Assembly (NCBI GenBank): GCA_016215305.1
Contig: JACRKI010000107.1
Coordinates: 1-15,226 of the forward strand
Direction: 5' to 3'
DNA length: 15,226 bases
DNA from: Candidatus Woesearchaeota archaeon
Lineage (GTDB): Archaea; Nanobdellota; Nanobdellia; Woesearchaeales; DSVV01
Positions 11,871 to 15,226 of this stretch are shown piece by piece. Within the stretch, counting starts at the first letter, position 1. Each line of letters begins with the position of its first letter. Made by a program: the position numbers and the translations under genes. The notes below the pieces were generated by a model that was given only the letters and a program-made list of their open reading frames with translations, searched no databases and was not told where the DNA came from.

Positions 11871-11911
11871 AGTTATATCTCTAATCTAACTATTATATAT
11901 GAAATATAACT
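11871..11911 (+). promoter_or_regulatory. vapBC promoter with inverted repeat
   Basis: AGTTATAT (11871-11878) and ATATAACT (11904-11911) form 8-bp inverted arms flanking the TATA-like ATTATATATG (about 11892-11901), which is centred about 26 nt before the ATG at 11922. GGTG at 11913-11916 is a weak ribosome binding site. The arms could be the AbrB-type antitoxin's operator. Confidence 0.45.
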
Positions 11912-11921
11912 TGGTGAAAAC

Positions 11922-12146
11922 ATGACTGTCTGTAAAACAAAAAGGTGGGGTTCATCACTCGGTGTTGTTATACCAAAAACACTTGTGGATGAAATGCACC
12001 TTACTGAAAATCAAGATATAGAAATAGAAGTCCGTTCTACGACAAATCCCCTTCAAGAATTATTTGGATTTGCAAAAAGGAGAGGATTGAAAAAATCAAC
12101 CGAAGAAATTATTAGAGAAACAAGAAAAGCATTAAGGGCAGACTAA
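11922..12146 (+). CDS. AbrB/SpoVT-type antitoxin (VapB-like)
   Basis: A 74-residue protein. Residues 4-40 match the swapped-hairpin AbrB DNA-binding fold: a basic start KTKRWGSSLGVVIPKTLVDEM, then NQDIEIEV. The C-terminal half (PLQELFGFAKRRGLKKSTEEIIRETRKAL) is helical and would bind the toxin. It is separated by one base from a PIN toxin gene, the classic VapBC order. The promoter carries an inverted repeat around the TATA, consistent with autorepression by the antitoxin or the complex. The product probably neutralises the PIN RNase by blocking its acidic active site. Confidence 0.88.
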   Translation: MTVCKTKRWGSSLGVVIPKTLVDEMHLTENQDIEIEVRSTTNPLQELFGFAKRRGLKKSTEEIIRETRKALRAD

Positions 12147-12147
12147 C

Positions 12148-12510
12148 ATGTACTGTCTTGACACTTATGCATTATGGGAAATACAATATGCAAACCCAAA
12201 ATTCTCGTTATTTCTACATACTCCATTTGTAATTACTGAATGGACTTTTGTTGAATTTTATAGATCTATTTTGAAGCAGTATGACAAAGTCACAGCAGAT
12301 TATTGGCTCCGGAAATTACAACCGTTTATAAGAAAAGTAGAAATGGAAACCCTTGTGAAGGCAGTAGTTTTTCAAGAAGAAAATAAAAAAACTGACATGT
12401 CTGTTTATGATTGTGTCGGATATACTTTTGCTCAAGAAAATAGTCTTCTCTTTGTGACAGGAGACAAAGAATTCAAAGGTAGAAACGGAGTTATGTTTAT
12501 CCAAAAATAA
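12148..12510 (+). CDS. PIN-domain toxin (VapC-like RNase)
   Basis: A 120-residue PIN nuclease. The acidic active site is intact: D5 in MYCLDTYAL, an acidic residue in helix two (E31 or E36 in TEWTFVEFY), D88 in SVYDCVGY and D106 in FVTGDKEF. VapC toxins cleave tRNA or rRNA and are held inactive by VapB. The gene follows the antitoxin by one base and ends only 2 bases from the convergent stop of proS, so transcripts of the two must overlap. The sequence, with its Trp/Tyr-rich middle, is typical of archaeal PIN toxins. The RNA target is not predictable. Confidence 0.88.
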   Translation: MYCLDTYALWEIQYANPKFSLFLHTPFVITEWTFVEFYRSILKQYDKVTADYWLRKLQPFIRKVEMETLVKAVVFQEENKKTDMSVYDCVGYTFAQENSLLFVTGDKEFKGRNGVMFIQK

Positions 12511-12512
12511 CT

Positions 12513-13979
12513 CTAATAATTCCTCGCGAAAATAACTTCCACTGTCGCATCTTTTCCTGAATAGAAACATTTCTTGCCTTTTGGAATTGGACTATCAAGC
12601 GGAATGCATCTGCTTGTCACGCCAGATGTTTTTTCTTTGATTTCAAGCTCGAGCTTTTCATCTTCATGGAAATAAACTTTGACCCACTTCTTATGTTTGA
12701 TCGCTTCAGTAAACTCATGCCAGTTTGTTGCATGGCTAGTATTGTCATACATATGCTTTTCTGCTTTTTTGAACAAATCATGCTGCATTGCTTCAAGCTG
12801 CTTCTCTACTTCTTTCTTTAAATCTGAAAGTTCAACAATCTCTTTTTTTACGGTATCTCGTCTCACTAGAACACAGGTTTTCTTTTCTAAATCCCGCGGA
12901 CCAATTTCAATTCGAATGGGAACACCTTTCAATTCCCACTCATTAAATTTCCAGCCAGGAGAATATTCTGTGCGCTCATCGACAAACGCCCGAACACCTT
13001 CTTTAGTTAGATCATGGATTATTTTTTCTGCAGCATGAAGTACTTTTTCTTTGCTGTCATCAAACAAAATAGGAACCACAACCACTTGCTGCTGCGCGAT
13101 TTTTGGGGGAAGAACTAATCCTTTATTGTCGCTGTGCATCATCACTGTCGCGCCAATCAAACGCGTCGAAATTCCCCACGAACTTTGCCATGGCAATTGC
13201 TCTGCCATGTCTCTTCCTTTGTAGTTGATCTTAAACGCTTTCGCGAATCCCTGCCCAAGATTATGGCTTGTGCCGCACTGCAACGCTTTGCCATCTGGCA
13301 TCAATGTTTCAATGGTGTAGGTTCGCTTTGCGCCTGCGAACTTTTCCTTTTCTGTTTTCTGTCCAGTAATGACTGGTATTGCAAGGAGATCACGACACAG
13401 TTTTTGATATTCAATGAGCATTGCTTTTGCTTCTGTTTCACACTCAACTTCTGTTTCATAGACACAATGCCCTTCCTGCCACAAAAACTCTCTTGATCTT
13501 AAGAAGAGTTTGCAGTCCTGCACTTCCCATCTGCAAATATTGCACCACTGATTAATTCGTAATGGCAAATCTCTCCAGCTTCGCACCCAATGTGAGAACG
13601 TATCGTACATGATTGTTTCTGATGTTGGACGAATTGCATATCTTTGTTTATCTTCTCCTTTTGGTTCTATCCACGCGACTTCTGCCTTGAATCCTTTCGC
13701 GTGCGTTGCTTCACGTTCGAAAAAAGATTCTGGAATAAACATAGGAAAATATGCGTTTTTCACTCCATACTTCGCCATGACTGGATTAAAATAATCCTGA
13801 ATTGCCTGCCAGACTGCGTATCCCCCTGGGCGGATAATCATGCATCCTTTGATTGGCGCGTGTTCTGCTAATTCAGATTTGAGAAGCACTTGCTCATACC
13901 ATTCAGGCATGTTTTCTTCTTTTTTGACTGTGATGCCTTTGTCTTTCTGCTCGTTTTTTGGTTGCTCTTTTGTGCTCAT
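12513..13979 (-). CDS. proS: Prolyl-tRNA synthetase, archaeal/eukaryotic type
   Basis: A 488-residue class II synthetase that charges tRNA-Pro. Landmarks are RPTSET (117-122), REFLWQEGH (163-171), the motif-3 region HSDNKGLVLPP, the anticodon-binding domain starting VVVVPILF, and the archaeal C-terminal domain ending IFARNY. An in-frame ATG at 13994 exists, but the TATA (TTTTATATGC, 14001-14010, minus sense) is only about 12 nt from it and 27 nt from the ATG at 13979, so MSTKEQ is the likely start. Two features are odd. The segment at 143-172 reads NQWCNICRWEVQDCKLFLRS, with four cysteines (146, 149, 156, 172) where family members usually have Asn/Val/Thr. The C-terminal zinc-binding region keeps two cysteines but has SG where CG is usual. 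Confidence 0.95.
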   Translation of the reverse strand: MSTKEQPKNEQKDKGITVKKEENMPEWYEQVLLKSELAEHAPIKGCMIIRPGGYAVWQAIQDYFNPVMAKYGVKNAYFPMFIPESFFEREATHAKGFKAEVAWIEPKGEDKQRYAIRPTSETIMYDTFSHWVRSWRDLPLRINQWCNICRWEVQDCKLFLRSREFLWQEGHCVYETEVECETEAKAMLIEYQKLCRDLLAIPVITGQKTEKEKFAGAKRTYTIETLMPDGKALQCGTSHNLGQGFAKAFKINYKGRDMAEQLPWQSSWGISTRLIGATVMMHSDNKGLVLPPKIAQQQVVVVPILFDDSKEKVLHAAEKIIHDLTKEGVRAFVDERTEYSPGWKFNEWELKGVPIRIEIGPRDLEKKTCVLVRRDTVKKEIVELSDLKKEVEKQLEAMQHDLFKKAEKHMYDNTSHATNWHEFTEAIKHKKWVKVYFHEDEKLELEIKEKTSGVTSRCIPLDSPIPKGKKCFYSGKDATVEVIFARNY

Positions 13980-14000
13980 TGGAACTAGAAACATTTGTTA

Positions 14001-14010
14001 GCATATAAAA
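14001..14010 (-). promoter_or_regulatory. TATA box of proS
   Basis: Minus-strand TTTTATATGC is centred 27 nt from the ATG at 13979 and only about 12 nt from the alternative ATG at 13994. It therefore favours the shorter, leaderless protein. Confidence 0.55.
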
Positions 14011-14019
14011 ACCTTTTGG

Positions 14020-14057
14020 AGGAAAGAAAAATTAGAATAAAAAGGAAAGAAAAAGAA
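14020..14057 (-). terminator. T-rich terminator of SGQA gene 4
   Basis: On the minus strand the bases after the stop codon of the gene at 14058 form successive T-runs (TTCTTTTTCTTTCCTTTTTA and beyond), an archaeal U-rich termination signal just upstream of the proS promoter. Confidence 0.45.
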
Positions 14058-14312
14058 TTAAAAACAACACATAGTATGGCAATCAGGGTTACAACAGTCT
14101 TTTCTCGTGCCCTCGGGACAACTAACTCCTGCAACTCCTGAAGGAATAGAACCACTCGTTTTAGATGTTGACATTGTTCTAATCGCCTGTCCACTATAAC
14201 TGCTGCTTCCAATGCCTGCTCCCATCAACAATACTAAAATTCCAACAGCTGCAACAACACCGACGATTGCAACAAGATACATCGCCGCTTTGTCTTCATT
14301 CATTTTTGCCAT
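14058..14312 (-). CDS. SGQA-family small membrane protein 4 with Cys-rich tail
   Basis: An 84-residue family member about 10 kb from the others. The N-terminus MAKMNEDKAA precedes a helix at about 11-30 (MYLVAIVGVVAAVGILVLLM), then SSSYSGQA (SGQA at 40-43) and a tail with six cysteines (65, 73, 74, 78, 82, 83), with the protein ending in CCF. An in-frame ATG one codon earlier (14315) is possible, but GAGGTG (14318-14323, minus) is 5 nt from the ATG at 14312, the spacing used by members 1 and 2. The promoter also matches theirs. It shares the anchor-plus-variable-Cys-tail plan but is a more distant relative. No known family is recognised. Confidence 0.8.
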   Translation of the reverse strand: MAKMNEDKAAMYLVAIVGVVAAVGILVLLMGAGIGSSSYSGQAIRTMSTSKTSGSIPSGVAGVSCPEGTRKDCCNPDCHTMCCF

Positions 14313-14317
14313 CATGA

Positions 14318-14382
14318 CACCTCTTTTTTAAGATAATTACAAATGATTCCTCTTTTCTGGAAGAAGGAATATTTAAGCCTTT
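14318..14382 (-). promoter_or_regulatory. Promoter, palindromic motif and leader of SGQA gene 4
   Basis: Minus-strand CGAAAGGCTTAAATATT carries a BRE-like CGAAA and the family's TATA (14369-14377). It is followed by CCTTCTTCCAGAAAA (TTCT-TCC-AGAA palindrome kept) and, after a leader of about 30 nt, AAAGAGGTG. The match to the promoters at 2197 and 3487 despite a distance of over 10 kb supports common control. Confidence 0.6.
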
Positions 14383-14395
14383 CGAGAAAAAATGG

Positions 14396-14519
14396 ATTTT
14401 CACGAACAACTAGCGCGCAATACACGAACAGAACAAAACACAGGCACTAAGAAAGGGACTGGCAAGGCATGTAATTTTGATTTATTTTATTATTCGATAA
14501 TCTCTTTGTCCGTGAAAAT
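14396..14519. repeat. Short inverted arms in the divergent intergenic region
   Basis: ATTTTCACG (14396-14404) is the exact reverse complement of CGTGAAAAT (14511-14519). The roughly 106-bp interior has no recognised content and only a weak open frame. This might be a decayed small element; the arms are short enough to be chance. Confidence 0.3.
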
Positions 14520-14581
14520 AGTTCTGCCGATTCGTGAGTTTATTGCATATTTTTTTGCTACTCACTTTTCGGTTGCATAAC

Positions 14582-14591
14582 ATTTATAAGT
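14582..14591 (+). promoter_or_regulatory. TATA box of ribK
   Basis: ATTTATAAGT is centred about 27 nt before the ATG at 14613, supporting a leaderless transcript. Confidence 0.55.
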
Positions 14592-14612
14592 ACGTAGTCG
14601 TTTGCGTTTCTC

Positions 14613-15226
14613 ATGATTGACAAAGACTTGTATTTGCTTGTGCATCTTGTCAAAAAGAATGGACTCCACGGCAAACTCGAAACTTCCACAGGCGCGCTTG
14701 CAGAAGAACTTGGATTATCACAGCAAACCATTTCCCGAAAACTGCAGGAATTTACTGACCAGCAGCTTATTTTGCGAGAAGTAAACCCAACGGGCGTGAC
14801 AGTAAAGCTTTCGTCAAAAGGCAAGGAAAAACTTTCCACTCTCTATGGGGAACTGCAATCCTTATTTCAGCAGCAATCTTGCCTGAAAGGCATTGTCAAA
14901 GATGGTCTCGGAGAAGGAAAATTTTACATGAGCCAAGACCAATATCGAAAACAATTTGAAAGTTTGCTTGGCTTTGCTCCTTTTTTAGGAACGCTGAACA
15001 TCGCAGTGGACAAAGAAACAGCTGGCGCATTTCTCGCGACAAAAAAACAATTGTATGTTTCCGGATTTACCACAAAAGAAAGAACGTTTGGCGGGTTGAA
15101 ATGTTATCCTGTGCAAATCTCCAAAAAAGTCGCGGGAGCAATCATTGTTCCTGATAGGACTATGCACACTTTAGAAACAATCGAAGTGATTGCTTCAGTG
15201 AATTTACGACAACTTTTGAAATTAGA
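14613..15226 (+). CDS. ribK: CTP-dependent riboflavin kinase with N-terminal winged helix, 3' partial
   Basis: 204 codons are present before the window ends. Residues 1-85 form a winged helix (LAEELGLSQQTISRKLQEF at 29-47 is the recognition region), as found fused to many archaeal riboflavin kinases. From residue 92 the kinase begins: KGIVKDGLGEGKFYMS (92-107) and Y111 precede LGFAPFLGTLNI (119-130), and FGGLKCYPV (159-167) follows. The enzyme makes FMN from riboflavin using CTP, and the winged helix may regulate riboflavin genes. Family length is about 220 residues, so only a short C-terminal piece is missing. It is divergent from SGQA gene 4, has its own TATA, and would supply FMN for enzymes such as the nitroreductase in this window. 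Confidence 0.9.
   Translation, partial: MIDKDLYLLVHLVKKNGLHGKLETSTGALAEELGLSQQTISRKLQEFTDQQLILREVNPTGVTVKLSSKGKEKLSTLYGELQSLFQQQSCLKGIVKDGLGEGKFYMSQDQYRKQFESLLGFAPFLGTLNIAVDKETAGAFLATKKQLYVSGFTTKERTFGGLKCYPVQISKKVAGAIIVPDRTMHTLETIEVIASVNLRQLLKL

Noticed and set aside
14392..14580. A 62-codon plus-strand open frame in the gap before ribK
   Set aside because: No ribosome binding site, no correctly placed TATA and no coherent protein pattern; it spans an inverted repeat and ends just before the ribK TATA.

Overview
The window looks like a chromosomal segment of an AT-rich archaeon, most likely of the DPANN type (Woesearchaeota/Pacearchaeota-like). This rests on FtsZ, diphthine synthase (DphB), an archaeal/eukaryotic-type prolyl-tRNA synthetase, a CTP-dependent riboflavin kinase fused to a winged helix, archaeal TATA boxes about 27 nt upstream of start codons, and many tiny hydrophobic proteins. 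The lineage is an inference; no rRNA is present.

Layout. 1-501: the start of a small membrane protein gene running off the left edge, then a gene-free stretch holding a 255-bp MITE-like element. 502-2052: an O-methyltransferase and an unrecognised hydrophilic protein, both on the minus strand. 2053-4467: a cluster of three small single-helix membrane proteins sharing a nearly constant N-terminus, an SGQA motif and a variable Cys-bearing tail, with a secreted TlpA-like thiol-disulfide oxidoreductase between them and two inverted copies of a ~155-bp structured repeat around the second and third. A fourth member with the same promoter lies at 14058-14312. 4468-7517: a HEPN/nucleotidyltransferase pair, a nitroreductase, then an HTH-nucleotidyltransferase/HEPN pair. 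7762-9536: a small unknown gene, a hairpin-rich possible RNA gene or leader, ftsZ, and a structured ftsZ 3' region. 9537-11846: a divergent PIN-like protein overlapping dphB by 4 nt, followed by a frame-broken papain-like gene. 11922-12510: a VapBC module. 12513-13979: proS. 14613-end: ribK, truncated by the window edge.

How it fits together. Housekeeping genes (dphB, proS, ftsZ, ribK) alternate with accessory material: three toxin-antitoxin type modules in about 8 kb, repeats and a broken gene. Most promoter-proximal genes appear leaderless. ftsZ and the small membrane protein family instead carry a leader with a GAGGNG Shine-Dalgarno.

The most unusual content is the SGQA family. A constant anchor followed by a hypervariable Cys-rich tail, a common promoter with a TTCT-TCC-AGAA palindrome, and an adjacent exported thioredoxin-fold enzyme together suggest a surface or secreted disulfide-peptide system. 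That functional reading is inference.
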